Shown here piece by piece: positions 36,122 to 45,053 of a stretch of DNA of 64,000 nt. This DNA is from an uncultured Chloracidobacterium sp. Lineage in GTDB: Bacteria; Acidobacteriota; Blastocatellia; Pyrinomonadales; Pyrinomonadaceae. The notes below the pieces were generated by a model. It made no database searches. It worked only from the letters and a program-made list of their open reading frames with translations, and was not told the DNA's origin. The translations under genes and the position numbers were made by a program. Positions within the stretch are counted from its first letter, which is position 1. Each line of letters begins with the position of its first letter. The stretch is taken from contig CAKZGE010000002.1 in the NCBI GenBank assembly GCA_936914845.1, forward strand, positions 62,001-126,000, written 5' to 3'.

Positions 36122-37246
36122 TCAAACGGTTGCCGCGGCATATCGTTCGCCGACCGCTTCGGCTTTACGCCTGACTTCTGCAGAAAGCTCTTCATTCATC
36201 GCAAATTCGGCCAACCTTTCGATGGCTCGCTCATCGCCGGCCACATTGATCGCATGGACGATAGCGAGCTTAACATTCTCGTCTTTGCTTTCCTTCATCG
36301 CCATGAAAATATGATCTGTCTCTTGCGCCTTTATCAACAGCATGATCAAAACAAAAGCTTCGTAAGCGATGCGTGAATCAAGATGAACAAGCCGCTCGAA
36401 TGAACGGTCCACGAGGCCCGCCTCTACAGCCGCCTTCGCCGCAAGGTTTCTTCGCAGATCGTCTTGATTTCCGACGATCCTCGCCCAGGCATCGGCTCGG
36501 TCAAAGGTGATCTTGAATAGTCCGCGGGCCGCAGCCGCCCTTACTTCTTTGCTAGGGTCAGAGCCGGCGATAACCAATGTTTCAAAGACGGATCCATGGT
36601 CGAAATCCGAAAGCACCAACACCGCTTTTGCTCGCAGATGGGCCGAGATGTCGTAAAGAGCCGTATGGCTTAGTGCCGTTACAGAATTCGCTGTTCGAAA
36701 CGCCGCCAAAATACGCATCGCCAATTCACGCACTTCCTCCTCTTCCTCGGTTTCGTCACCGACTTGGTCAATAGCGGCAAGCAGGGCAACATCGTCATGG
36801 TAAGGAAGATCGGAGAGCTGATGGGGCGGCCTGATCGAAAGGAACGAACTAACGGGCAACAATCCGAAAAGCTGTGTATTGCGATATTTTTTCACGACAT
36901 CTTCTTGCCCGGCCGTGTTAGCCGTTATTATCGGACTGCTGTGTTGATAGGCCGCCTCCAGATTGATGTCGGTCGCTACTTTGTGTGAACGAGCTGCAGA
37001 AGTTCGCATTGCCGCGGTTGGCAGTTGATGCTTTTGCTTAGTTTCAGTTCCATTGTTCGATCTGTTTCGAAACAGTAGTGCGGCGGCGGCCATCACGACC
37101 ACAACAACACCCGCGAGGAGAGCGTAGAACCAAAGCGATCCGCTGCCTTCGGCATCGCCGGCTTGGGCTCTTGCGGTAAGGAAGCCTCCAGTTATGAAAA
37201 ATGCAATATAGAAGATCTGCGAAGAAATACGCCAAATTTGTGACAT
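36122..37246 (-). CDS. HEAT-repeat protein with N-terminal membrane anchor
   Basis: A 374-residue protein. A signal-like stretch (FYIAFFITGGFLTARAQA) is followed by a second membrane segment (FYALLAGVVVVVMAAAALLF, about residues 41-60), a polar linker to about residue 150, then alpha-helical HEAT/PBS-lyase-type repeats: HSALYDISAHLRAKAVLVLSDF-like, GSDPSKEVRAAAARGLFKI, NQDDLRRNLAAKAAVEAG, LAIVHAINVAGDERAIERLAEFA. Such scaffolds mediate protein contacts; the partner is unknown. It lies upstream of uvrB on the same strand, with 46 bases between. The 245-base gap to its right (37247-37491) is AT-rich, should hold its promoter and that of purC, and shows no gene. Confidence 0.78.
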   Translation of the reverse strand: MSQIWRISSQIFYIAFFITGGFLTARAQAGDAEGSGSLWFYALLAGVVVVVMAAAALLFRNRSNNGTETKQKHQLPTAAMRTSAARSHKVATDINLEAAYQHSSPIITANTAGQEDVVKKYRNTQLFGLLPVSSFLSIRPPHQLSDLPYHDDVALLAAIDQVGDETEEEEEVRELAMRILAAFRTANSVTALSHTALYDISAHLRAKAVLVLSDFDHGSVFETLVIAGSDPSKEVRAAAARGLFKITFDRADAWARIVGNQDDLRRNLAAKAAVEAGLVDRSFERLVHLDSRIAYEAFVLIMLLIKAQETDHIFMAMKESKDENVKLAIVHAINVAGDERAIERLAEFAMNEELSAEVRRKAEAVGERYAAATV

Positions 37247-37491
37247 AGCTGCGGGAACGCCTTAAAGCGTCTATTTAGTGGAATGATGAACGCCTGTCGA
37301 TCTCGACGAACAAGCCGTTCGCCATCATTATATAATTATTACCTCCGCGAATACAACATTTTTTGGCGAATGTTAAAATTTATTTATCCTTGAAACAAGA
37401 GAAAGAAATACTGCGATGCCGCACTTTACGCAAATTGGTTTTCATAATAAAGTTAAGCTAAATCAACAATTTTTCCGCCAATTTTAATAGC

Positions 37492-38400
37492 ATGGACGCG
37501 ACCACCACACTTTCAGGAACCTCGCTGGAGGGGCTTTCACTTTTACACAGGGGAAAGGTACGCGACGTTTATCAGATCTCAGACGAGACGTTGTTGTTGG
37601 TTGCAACCGACCGCATCTCCGCATTCGACTGTATATTGCCGACACCGATCCCGCAAAAGGGATCGATACTGACTACTATGTCAGCGTTCTGGTTTAAAAG
37701 ATTGATCGATATCACTGCCAATCATCTGCTAACCATCGATCTGGATGAAATGCCGGCGGCAGTCAGATCGCACGCGGAACTCCGCGGCCGTTCAGCTCTA
37801 GTGAAGAAAACAGTTGTCTTCGCCGTTGAATGCGTCGTCCGCGGGTATTTGGAAGGTTCCGGATGGAAAGATTACCAGGCGACCGGGACTGTCTGCGGCC
37901 ACGAATTGCCGGCCGGATTGAGGCAATGTGACAAACTTCCCCAGCCCATATTCACACCGGCAACGAAAGCCGCCACGGGCCACGATGAAAACATCGATTG
38001 GCAGCAATTTGTTGCTATCGTCGGTCTTGAAACCGCCGAATATCTACGGAAAACGAGCCTCGATATCTATAACGCCGCCGCGGAATTCGCTTTGTCAAAA
38101 GGCATCATCATCGCTGATACTAAATTCGAATTCGGCACGGACCGAAGTGGAAACATTATTTTGATCGACGAGGTTTTGACCCCTGATTCTTCCCGATTTT
38201 GGGAATCCGAGAGTTATGAACCGGGGCACGCTCAGGCTTCGTTTGATAAACAATTCGTCCGCGACTACCTGGAAACTTTGGAATGGAACAAACAACCGCC
38301 GGCTCCAACCTTGCCACAGGATGTGATCGCGGCGACCAACGACCGTTATCGAGAGGCTCTGCGGCGGCTTACAGGCAAGGATATCTCAGAAGACCGATGA
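37492..38400 (+). CDS. purC: Phosphoribosylaminoimidazole-succinocarboxamide synthase
   Basis: A 302-residue enzyme of de novo purine synthesis that joins CAIR and aspartate using ATP to make SAICAR. Signatures: LLHRGKVRDVYQISDETLLLVATDRISAFDCI at the N-terminus, ALVKKTVVFAVECVVRGYLEGSGWKDY, GIIIADTKFEFG and LIDEVLTPDSSRFW with the ATP-site acidic residues. The length suits the longer, yeast-like SAICAR synthetases. The stop overlaps the start of a small Fis-type HTH gene (ATGA). Its left-hand leader is AT-rich with no riboswitch-like fold that I can recognise. Confidence 0.95.
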   Translation: MDATTTLSGTSLEGLSLLHRGKVRDVYQISDETLLLVATDRISAFDCILPTPIPQKGSILTTMSAFWFKRLIDITANHLLTIDLDEMPAAVRSHAELRGRSALVKKTVVFAVECVVRGYLEGSGWKDYQATGTVCGHELPAGLRQCDKLPQPIFTPATKAATGHDENIDWQQFVAIVGLETAEYLRKTSLDIYNAAAEFALSKGIIIADTKFEFGTDRSGNIILIDEVLTPDSSRFWESESYEPGHAQASFDKQFVRDYLETLEWNKQPPAPTLPQDVIAATNDRYREALRRLTGKDISEDR

Positions 38401-38636
38401 AGCTTAAAGACCGAATAGAGGGGTTGGTCGATGACATGCTCGACGGGCAAATACTGCTTGCCGAGGCTTTAGCTGAATTCGAAAAACTCTATATTCAAAA
38501 GGCTCTTGATCGACACGACGAACATCTTTCCAAAACGGCCGACCGGCTCGGTATTCATCGCAATACCCTATCCAAACGCATTTCCTGCTATCAAGCGGAG
38601 GAAAAAGCCGCAAAACAGAAAAGGAAAAAATCGTAA
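38397..38636 (+). CDS. Small Fis-type helix-turn-helix protein
   Basis: A 79-residue protein. The C-terminal half matches the Fis/NtrC C-terminal DNA-binding domain (KLYIQKALDRHDEHLSKTAD then RLGIHRNTLSKRI), a helix-turn-helix; the N-terminal 35 residues are helical and acidic. The ending is highly basic (KAAKQKRKKS). It begins with an ATG overlapping the purC stop, so its translation is coupled to purC. Free-standing Fis-type domains of this size in these bacteria have no assigned role; nucleoid binding or local regulation is possible. It converges with the TonB-like gene with 4 bases between stops. Confidence 0.8.
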   Translation: MKLKDRIEGLVDDMLDGQILLAEALAEFEKLYIQKALDRHDEHLSKTADRLGIHRNTLSKRISCYQAEEKAAKQKRKKS

Positions 38637-38640
38637 CGTG

Positions 38641-39495
38641 TCAGTAAAGGCTGAATCCGTACTCGAGAGTTACCGCTGAGGCAACCGGTCGCCCATTGAC
38701 GATCTTCGGTAAAAAGACAAGTCTCCTCGCTGAGGCAACGGCGTTTTCGGTCAGCCCATTGGGAAGTTCATTGACCGGACTTATCTCGCCTACCGTTCCG
38801 TTCGCTAAAAGCATAACCTTCAAGCGCACGCTTCCTTGGGTATTTTTACGTCGAGCCTTCTCTGTGTATCTTGCACGCGGCTTATGGATGAACCTTATGC
38901 CTTCGTTCCGGCCTTCTGAATAGCCCGGAAGCTGGGCATTAGCATCGACCGCTAAAAACTCCGCTCCATCGCCAACGTCCTTTCCGCTCTTGCCACCGAG
39001 TTCCAAAGTTGCCAAAAATTTATCCAACTGCGGAGCCGTTTCGGTGCGCGAAAAAACGCCGATCTCGATCCATCTGTCCTTTTCCCATTGAGTAATATAG
39101 ATGCGAGACCGGTCTGCGGCGTCATAGCGTATCGACTCAAACCCTTGCCACCGCGTGGCCGACGGATTTATACCATCCTTTTGTTGGCCGCGAAAAGCCT
39201 CCATTTCGTCGGTCATGGTCTGTTGATCGAATATCTGTATCCGCGAACATACGCCTCCCGGGATCGCACCTTGTCTTTTATAGACGATCGCAATGTCGTA
39301 GATCGTTGCTCCGTCGGTCGCCAAGTATCGCTCCTTGGCAAATTGCCGGCAGACATTCTCTGCGTCTTCCCTGATCGGCATATTGGGCAACTCGATCGAA
39401 AGCCCCGAACGCAGATCATATCGTTCGCCGCCAAAGATCGAGCCCGCCAATGCGGCGAATAATATAGATAAAAGAATTGTGTTTTTACAGAACAT
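38641..39495 (-). CDS. TonB C-terminal domain protein (energy-transducer-like), exported
   Basis: A 284-residue protein with a signal peptide (NTILLSILFAALAGSIFG). The last 75 residues form a TonB C-terminal domain (YTEKARRKNTQGSVRLKVML, GTVGEISPVNELPNGLTENAVASARRLVFLPKIVNGRPVA split here as its core, ending LEYGFSLY). The middle 180 residues are not recognised. It lacks the Pro-rich spacer and long N-terminal anchor of a full TonB, so it may not act with ExbB/ExbD; such periplasmic TonB-box proteins are common in Acidobacteriota. Not in an obvious operon. Confidence 0.78.
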   Translation of the reverse strand: MFCKNTILLSILFAALAGSIFGGERYDLRSGLSIELPNMPIREDAENVCRQFAKERYLATDGATIYDIAIVYKRQGAIPGGVCSRIQIFDQQTMTDEMEAFRGQQKDGINPSATRWQGFESIRYDAADRSRIYITQWEKDRWIEIGVFSRTETAPQLDKFLATLELGGKSGKDVGDGAEFLAVDANAQLPGYSEGRNEGIRFIHKPRARYTEKARRKNTQGSVRLKVMLLANGTVGEISPVNELPNGLTENAVASARRLVFLPKIVNGRPVASAVTLEYGFSLY

Positions 39496-39571
39496 GCCGA
39501 ATCTCCTTTGCTAGGTAGCTTAACAGATAATTTCAGAATTTTATCAGCCTTCTAGAAAAAGCCAAAAATAA

Positions 39572-39593
39572 AAGCCCGGCGTTGACCGGGCTT
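39572..39593 (-). terminator. Intrinsic terminator after the metallothionein gene
   Basis: AAGCCCGG and CCGGGCTT pair perfectly over 8 bp with loop CGTTGA. On the minus strand the stem is followed by TTATTTTTGGC, a usable T-tract. It begins 17 bases after the metallothionein stop. Confidence 0.75.
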
Positions 39594-39610
39594 CTCCTGT
39601 TCGCATGCTA

Positions 39611-39757
39611 CTAGCTGCAACTTGCATCGCCGCAATCACATTTGATCTCGATGATGTCCTGATCTGCGGCGTCTTTGCAATGATCTGAACAATATGTATT
39701 CTCTTCCGCTACCGTGCAGGTGCACGGCGCATGACGACATTTCGTAATTCCAGCCAT
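39611..39757 (-). CDS. Small Cys-rich metallothionein (SmtA/BmtA-like)
   Basis: A 48-residue protein begins MAGITKCRHAPCTCTVAEEN. It has eight cysteines (7, 12, 14, 23, 27, 40, 42, 47) and histidines at 9 and 26. The order KC-x4-C-x-C, then YCSDHC, then C-x-C-x4-C mirrors cyanobacterial SmtA, including the zinc-finger-like YCSxxC. Bacterial metallothioneins bind Zn, Cd or Cu(I) in the cytoplasm through thiolate clusters. A perfect Shine-Dalgarno (GGAGGT, 39765-39770) precedes the ATG. It follows an acidic peptide gene by 60 bases and has its own terminator, so the two probably form one short transcript. Family assignment is from the Cys pattern alone. Confidence 0.8.
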   Translation of the reverse strand: MAGITKCRHAPCTCTVAEENTYCSDHCKDAADQDIIEIKCDCGDASCS

Positions 39758-39817
39758 AATGGTTACCTCCGAACGCCCGTCTTCCGGCCGGGCAACGTTT
39801 AGTAATTAGCTGCCGGG

Positions 39818-40027
39818 TTATTCGACCGGTTCATTTTCGCCCGGCAATTCCTTTTCCACAGTCGGATCGATGACCGGGAAAGGATCTGGTGACGGATCCG
39901 GGTCGCCTTCCGGAGTTCGTATCGGATTCCCGTCAATGTCCCGCCTTGGTTCCGGAACTCCTCCGTTATCAATATCAGGGTCGTGATCGTTCACGTCCGG
40001 GTCAGGAAATTTCTGTTCGTCTTGCAT
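39818..40027 (-). CDS. Short acidic, proline-rich disordered protein, unknown function
   Basis: A 69-residue protein, almost all Asp, Glu, Pro, Asn and Gly (FPDPDVNDHDPDIDNGGVPE), with a repeated D-P-D/D-x-D pattern and no cysteine or hydrophobic core; predicted disordered. The ATG at 40025-40027 has a strong Shine-Dalgarno (GGAGG, 6 bases ahead). The aspartate pattern might bind divalent cations, which would fit the metallothionein gene downstream, but that is speculation. It is real by virtue of its ribosome-binding site and position, not by homology. Confidence 0.6.
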   Translation of the reverse strand: MQDEQKFPDPDVNDHDPDIDNGGVPEPRRDIDGNPIRTPEGDPDPSPDPFPVIDPTVEKELPGENEPVE

Positions 40028-40046
40028 ACACAACCTCCTATAATAG

Positions 40047-40059
40047 GTTGCACTGCAAC
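40047..40059. promoter_or_regulatory. 13-bp palindrome ahead of the acidic-peptide/metallothionein genes
   Basis: GTTGCA-C-TGCAAC is a perfect palindrome 20 bases upstream of the acidic-peptide ATG and next to TATTAT (minus strand, 40040-40045), a possible -10 element. The position is that of an operator. No -35 at the proper spacing is clear. Confidence 0.45.
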
Positions 40060-40114
40060 AGATATGCCATACTTCCTTTCTCCCGGCGGTCTTGTCGGTG
40101 ACGAAAAGCCCGGC

Positions 40115-41905
40115 CTATTTGACCGGAAGCTTGATCTCACGTCCCGAACGCAAAACCGAATTCGGCAGCAACCCATTATATTTTGCAACTTCTACCGGAT
40201 TCGCCCCATGCCTAGCAGCAAGCTTTTGTACCGTATCTCCAGCCTGGGCCTTGACGATCTTGGCAGCCGGAGCGGTGGTAGTAGAAGCCGTGTTCGTCGG
40301 ACGCGAATATGTCGTCGCCTGAACATTGTTTCCGCTGACCGGAACGAACACCTTGCCGCGCGGATCCTTCATTCCCGGGTTAGCGGCCATCAGATCTGAA
40401 ATGCTGACGCCCGTTCGGTTCGATATCGTTTGCCACGTTTCTCCATTCACGGATTTTGCCAGATTCGTATTGTTGAGCTTCGATGCCGGAGCACGACGGA
40501 AAACCGCCACAACGTCATTTGCCTTTCCGGGCGGAATGTTGATCACATACGGTTCCGGCGGCGTCATGTTGCTTCGCAAATGCGGATTGAGATAACGAAG
40601 GTATTGAACGGTAGTGTCCGACGCCTGAGCCAGCAAGTTTAGGCTGGTCGATGCCGGGACGCGCACACGGTCGTAACGCAACGGTGCCGCCGGACGAACA
40701 TGTCCGAAGCCATACTGAGCCGGGCTGTTCGCGATCAATATTGTCGCAAGTATATTCGGGACATAGTTGCGGGTTTCCTTGGGCAAGTAAGGATATGCCG
40801 CCCAGTAGTTAGCCACACCCGCTCGGCGAATGGCTCGGTCAACATTGCCTTCACCGCAATTGTAAGCTGCCATCGCTAGTTCCCAATTGCCGCCGTAGCG
40901 ATTCGCCAGAAATTTCAGATATCGGGCCGAAGCTCTCGTTGCTTCGTCAAAACTATTGCGTTCATCAACGTGAGCCGTTCGGCGAAGCCCATAACGTGAG
41001 CCGGTTCCCGGAATGAATTGCCACAGCCCCGAAGCTGCCGCCCATGACATCGCGGTCGGTTTCCATGCACTTTCTACCTGTCCCAACCACGCTACATTTT
41101 CCGGAACGCCTTCTTCGCGGAATATACGGCGGGCAAAATGCATGAACATTCCCGAACGATACAGCCCGACTTCCATCGTTGTCCGGCCGCGGCCGCGATA
41201 GTAGTTGATATATTGCTGGATCATCGGATGAACCTGAAACGAAAATCCGAGCGAGCGGTTCGCAACCGCATATTGAATATACTGATACTGGGCCTGAGCA
41301 ACCGGGTTATCCGCCACCTGCAATTCTTCGGCGTTAAGTTCAAGTTTTGAAAGCTCGTCCAAAGGCGAAGGCTCGAAACCCTGCTGATTGAAGCCAACCG
41401 GTGCAATAACGGCATTATTGCCCCCTGCGGCGGAGGCGACGATCGCTTTATCCGCATCGGCGGCCGGCTTGTTCAAAGGTCGCACCATCGCCATTACTTC
41501 ATCCGCCGTCTTGAAATCTTGTTCGCTCCATCCCCAATTGCATGTCGCAGAAAGTTGGCGTATCTGCGGCAACTGACTATCTGCCGGAAATTCGATGCGA
41601 TAGACCGTTTCGATCAATTGGTTATAGCATGCCTGCAGTTTTTGCTCTTTCTGGATGTTCAGCGTCGAATAAAGAAATACCTCAACAGACTTGTTGAAAT
41701 TTTGTGCAGCATCTGACGGACGTTTTTCCTTAACCGCCGTCATGCCCTCGCGAAATAATTTGCCCGAATCGAACAAAACCTTATTTATCCGCGTTTGGGC
41801 ATTTTCAATTTCCGCAGTTTGTGCCGCTACAAATGAGCTCGAAGCTGATATGGCTCCGGCGATCAGTGCTAATGCACAAAAATATCTATAAATGCTTATA
41901 TTCAT
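40115..41905 (-). CDS. Membrane-bound lytic murein transglycosylase with LysM domains (MltD-like)
   Basis: A 596-residue exported enzyme that cleaves MurNAc-GlcNAc bonds in peptidoglycan to leave 1,6-anhydroMurNAc. The signal peptide is CALALIAGAISASSSFVAAQ. The SLT domain (about residues 245-395) carries the catalytic Glu in VESAWKPTAMS, WAAASGLWQFIPGTGSRYGL and AMAAYNCGEGNVDRAI. C-terminal LysM repeats (GETWQTISNRTGVSISDLMAANPG and AGDTVQKLAARHGANPVEVAKYNG as motifs) bind glycan. The ATG at 41903-41905 gives a proper signal peptide. Product muropeptides would feed the recycling genes at 20.9-31 kb. A monocistronic gene between the acidic-peptide unit and lon. Confidence 0.93.
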   Translation of the reverse strand: MNISIYRYFCALALIAGAISASSSFVAAQTAEIENAQTRINKVLFDSGKLFREGMTAVKEKRPSDAAQNFNKSVEVFLYSTLNIQKEQKLQACYNQLIETVYRIEFPADSQLPQIRQLSATCNWGWSEQDFKTADEVMAMVRPLNKPAADADKAIVASAAGGNNAVIAPVGFNQQGFEPSPLDELSKLELNAEELQVADNPVAQAQYQYIQYAVANRSLGFSFQVHPMIQQYINYYRGRGRTTMEVGLYRSGMFMHFARRIFREEGVPENVAWLGQVESAWKPTAMSWAAASGLWQFIPGTGSRYGLRRTAHVDERNSFDEATRASARYLKFLANRYGGNWELAMAAYNCGEGNVDRAIRRAGVANYWAAYPYLPKETRNYVPNILATILIANSPAQYGFGHVRPAAPLRYDRVRVPASTSLNLLAQASDTTVQYLRYLNPHLRSNMTPPEPYVINIPPGKANDVVAVFRRAPASKLNNTNLAKSVNGETWQTISNRTGVSISDLMAANPGMKDPRGKVFVPVSGNNVQATTYSRPTNTASTTTAPAAKIVKAQAGDTVQKLAARHGANPVEVAKYNGLLPNSVLRSGREIKLPVK

Positions 41906-42066
41906 TGATCTTATATTATATATCCGGGCGATAATCATCGTTCCTGCCGTTTAAATAAAACGCTTTACCGGGCTCCTATGTTTCATCATAAAAGCGACGG
42001 TACCGGTAAAATCCACCTATAAAATACCATAAAACGCCTACGCCGGTCAAAAATCTCCCGTATTTG

Positions 42067-44478
42067 CTAGCGTTTCGCGGCTTTAGCGGTCGCCGGCGGC
42101 AAACGCAAAGCTTCTTCAAAAACCTGATTTACATTTTCGACGAAAACGAAATTCAGATCCTCCAAAACTTCTTTCGGCATGTCCTCCAGGTCACGCCGAT
42201 TCGGCTCCGGCAAAATAACGGTCTTCAGCTTCGCCCGTCTTGCCGCCAATAGTTTCTCTTTGACTCCGCCGATCGGCAGCACGTTGCCCCTTAAAGTGAT
42301 CTCTCCGGTCATTGCCACATCCTTTCGCACGGGACGTTGCGCAAGAACTGAAACCAGTGCGGTAGCCATCGTTATCCCGGCGCTTGGCCCGTCTTTCGGT
42401 ATCGCACCCTCGGGCAGATGTATGTGAATGTCGTAATTTTCCAGCGTTTCCTCGCTTATACCGAGATCGGCGGAACGGGCTTTAGCATACGAAAATGCCG
42501 CCTGCGCCGATTCCTGCATCACCTCGCCTAGTTGACCGGTCAACTGCAAACTACCCTTTCCTTTCGTGCGGATCGCCTCAATGAAAAGGATATCGCCGCC
42601 GACGGCGGTCCACGCCAGTCCGGTTACCGTCCCGATCTGGTCCTTTTTCAAGGCACCCTCGTTAAAGATCTTCGGCGTCCGCAGGAAATCTTTCAGATTT
42701 TCAGCGCTCACCCGGACCGGCACAAAATTTTCCAGATCCTCCGCTTTTCGCCGCGCCACCTTGCGGGCCACCTTTCCGATCTCCCGTTCAAACTGCCGAA
42801 GTCCGGCCTCCTGTGTATATTCGCTGATGATGCGTGCGATGGCTTTGCGGTCAAATTTAACATCGCCTTTTTCCAGCCCATTCTCTTCGATCTGTTTCGG
42901 GATCAAATGACGCCGGGCGATCTCGACCTTTTCTTCTTCCGTATAGCCCGAGAGCGATATTATCTCCATGCGGTCGCGCAATGCCGGCTGTATCGTTTCC
43001 AGAACATTTGCCGTTGTCATGAACATAACATTCGAAAGATCGAACGTAACGCCCAAGTAATTATCCCGGAAAGCCGCGTTCTGTTCCGGGTCGAGAACCT
43101 CCAAAAGTGCCGAACTCGGGTCACCGCGAAAATCGGCCCCGACCTTGTCGATCTCGTCCAGCATGATCAGCGGGTTATTGGTTCCCGCCTGCTGGATGGC
43201 CTGAAGTATCCGGCCCGGCATCGCCCCGACATAGGTTCGGCGATGGCCTCGGATCTCTGCCTCGTCATGCAGCCCGCCAAGCGAAAGTCTCACAAATTTA
43301 CGATTCAGTGCCCGTGCAACAGAGCGTCCCAGCGAGGTTTTGCCCACACCCGGCGGCCCAACTAGGCACAGGATCGAACCCTTGGGCCTTTCCATCAATT
43401 TGCGGACAGCCAAAGATTCAACGATACGTTCCTTAACCCGCTCGAGTCCGAAATGGTCCTCGTCAAGGATCTTTTCCGCTTTGCCCAGGTTCAAATTGTC
43501 TTTCGACGCCTTTGCCCACGGCAATTCGGTCATAATGTCCAACCAATTGCGGAGCGTAGCCGTTTCGGCAGTATCGGGGTGCATCCGTTCGAGCTTTTTC
43601 AGCTGCCGCAGAGATTCTTCTTCAGCCGCCGGAGGCATTTTTGCCTTCAAGATCTTATCCCGATATGCCTCTATCTCTTCAAATAATTCGTTTCCTTCAC
43701 CTAATTCCGCCTGAATCGCCTTCAGCTGTTGTCGCAGAAAATATTCACGCTGCGAACGGTCGATATCGGCTCTCGCTTGCGTATTTATCTCTTGCTGCAC
43801 CGTTAGTACATCGATCTCTTTACTTAAAAGTTCGTTGACCCGCCGGAGCCGCTCAACGGGTTCGGCGATATCAAGTACGCTCTGGGCATCTTCGACCTTC
43901 AGTTCCAAATTCGAAGCCGAAAGGTCAGCGAGCCTTCCGGCATCGTCGAGATTGGCGATGATCGCCAAAACCTCCGGTGAAATATTCTTGCCGAGCGAAG
44001 CGGCCCGTTCCATCGAACCGCGCACGTTTCGAACGAGTGCCTCAACTTCCAGCGAGTTTTCGGGGGCTAAAGGCTCTGTAACCGCCGTAACGCGCGCGCG
44101 CACGTGATCACCGCTCGCATCGATCCCGTTAACCGCAACACGCGAAAGACCTTGGATCAATATCCGCACACGCCCGTCCGGAAGCTTAAGCATCCTCATG
44201 ATGATCGCGACCGTACCCATTGTGTAGAGGTCGTCTTGTTCCGGATCCTCCTTGTTCAGATCGCGTTGCGATACCAGCACGATCATTCGGTTATCTTTAA
44301 GGGCTTCTTCGACCGCTTTGATCGATTTATCACGCGAAACAAATAGCGGCACTATCATAAATGGATAGATAACGATATCGCGCAGCGGCAAAGCGGGCAG
44401 CACCTCCGGTATCTGCATCATTGATTCGACCGCATCCCCCTCAGGCATGCCGATGGGGAAATCTTCAATATTGACCAT
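42067..44478 (-). CDS. lon: ATP-dependent protease Lon
   Basis: An 803-residue protein of normal Lon size. The N-terminal LON substrate-binding domain (LPALPLRDIVIYPFMIVPLFV) is followed by a coiled-coil region, the AAA+ module with Walker A CLVGPPGVGKTSLG (Lys380) and Walker B LIMLDEIDKVG, and the C-terminal Ser-Lys protease domain with Ser699 in PKDGPSAGITMATALVS and the catalytic Lys in PIGGVKEKLLAA. It degrades misfolded and regulatory proteins in the cytoplasm. It follows nrdR by 68 bases on the same strand, so it may have its own promoter. I see no heat-shock operator (CIRCE) before it. Confidence 0.97.
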   Translation of the reverse strand: MVNIEDFPIGMPEGDAVESMMQIPEVLPALPLRDIVIYPFMIVPLFVSRDKSIKAVEEALKDNRMIVLVSQRDLNKEDPEQDDLYTMGTVAIIMRMLKLPDGRVRILIQGLSRVAVNGIDASGDHVRARVTAVTEPLAPENSLEVEALVRNVRGSMERAASLGKNISPEVLAIIANLDDAGRLADLSASNLELKVEDAQSVLDIAEPVERLRRVNELLSKEIDVLTVQQEINTQARADIDRSQREYFLRQQLKAIQAELGEGNELFEEIEAYRDKILKAKMPPAAEEESLRQLKKLERMHPDTAETATLRNWLDIMTELPWAKASKDNLNLGKAEKILDEDHFGLERVKERIVESLAVRKLMERPKGSILCLVGPPGVGKTSLGRSVARALNRKFVRLSLGGLHDEAEIRGHRRTYVGAMPGRILQAIQQAGTNNPLIMLDEIDKVGADFRGDPSSALLEVLDPEQNAAFRDNYLGVTFDLSNVMFMTTANVLETIQPALRDRMEIISLSGYTEEEKVEIARRHLIPKQIEENGLEKGDVKFDRKAIARIISEYTQEAGLRQFEREIGKVARKVARRKAEDLENFVPVRVSAENLKDFLRTPKIFNEGALKKDQIGTVTGLAWTAVGGDILFIEAIRTKGKGSLQLTGQLGEVMQESAQAAFSYAKARSADLGISEETLENYDIHIHLPEGAIPKDGPSAGITMATALVSVLAQRPVRKDVAMTGEITLRGNVLPIGGVKEKLLAARRAKLKTVILPEPNRRDLEDMPKEVLEDLNFVFVENVNQVFEEALRLPPATAKAAKR

Positions 44479-44546
44479 ATATTATTTATTTTAGACCGAT
44501 GGCGGGCAGTAGGCAACAAAGGCTATCAGAGGCTTCTGTCGGCGGG

Positions 44547-45044
44547 CTATTTCTTTTCGCGCTTTTTCTTTTTCGGAACTGATGCCCGCTCGCGGCTGCG
44601 AACCAGATCTTTTAGTTCCGCCATGAAAGCCGAAACATCTTCAAATTCCAGATAGACCGAAGCAAAACGAACGTAGGCGACCTTGTCGAGCGACTTCAGC
44701 CGCCGCATTATCATCTTGCCGATCTCGGCGGTCGGCAGTTCGCGGTCAAGCGAATCCTGCACGTTTTTTTCGACCTCATCGACTATACCTTCCAACTGAT
44801 TCACCGATATCGGCCGTTTCTCGCTCGCCCGCAATAGGCCGGCCAGTATCTTCGCTCGTTCAAAACTCTCGCGCCGGCCATCTTTTTTGACGACCATATA
44901 AGGCACTTCTTCGATGCGTTCATAAGAAGTGAATCTTTTACCGCAATTAAGGCATTCGCGGCGGCGGCGGATCGAATCGCCATCTTTCGATTCGCGCGAA
45001 TCTACGACCTTGTCTTCGATATGTGTACAAAACGGACACAGCAT
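44547..45044 (-). CDS. nrdR: Transcriptional repressor NrdR
   Basis: A 165-residue regulator of ribonucleotide reductase genes. The N-terminal zinc ribbon has CPFC (3, 6) and CLNC (32, 35), giving MLCPFCTHIEDKVVDSRES and RRRECLNCGKRFTSYE. The ATP-cone domain follows (PYMVVKKDGRRESFERAKIL and LKSLDKVAYVRFASVYLEF). A basic tail (RSRERASVPKKKKREKK) is an addition. NrdR senses dATP/ATP and represses nrd operons; no nrd gene is visible in this window. It lies between the flippase-like gene (9 bases upstream) and lon. Confidence 0.97.
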   Translation of the reverse strand: MLCPFCTHIEDKVVDSRESKDGDSIRRRRECLNCGKRFTSYERIEEVPYMVVKKDGRRESFERAKILAGLLRASEKRPISVNQLEGIVDEVEKNVQDSLDRELPTAEIGKMIMRRLKSLDKVAYVRFASVYLEFEDVSAFMAELKDLVRSRERASVPKKKKREKK

Positions 45045-45053
45045 AAAAACTTT

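Noticed and set aside
42532..43365. A 277-codon plus-strand open frame over lon
   Set aside because: Shadow of lon; no domain and no promoter or ribosome-binding site.
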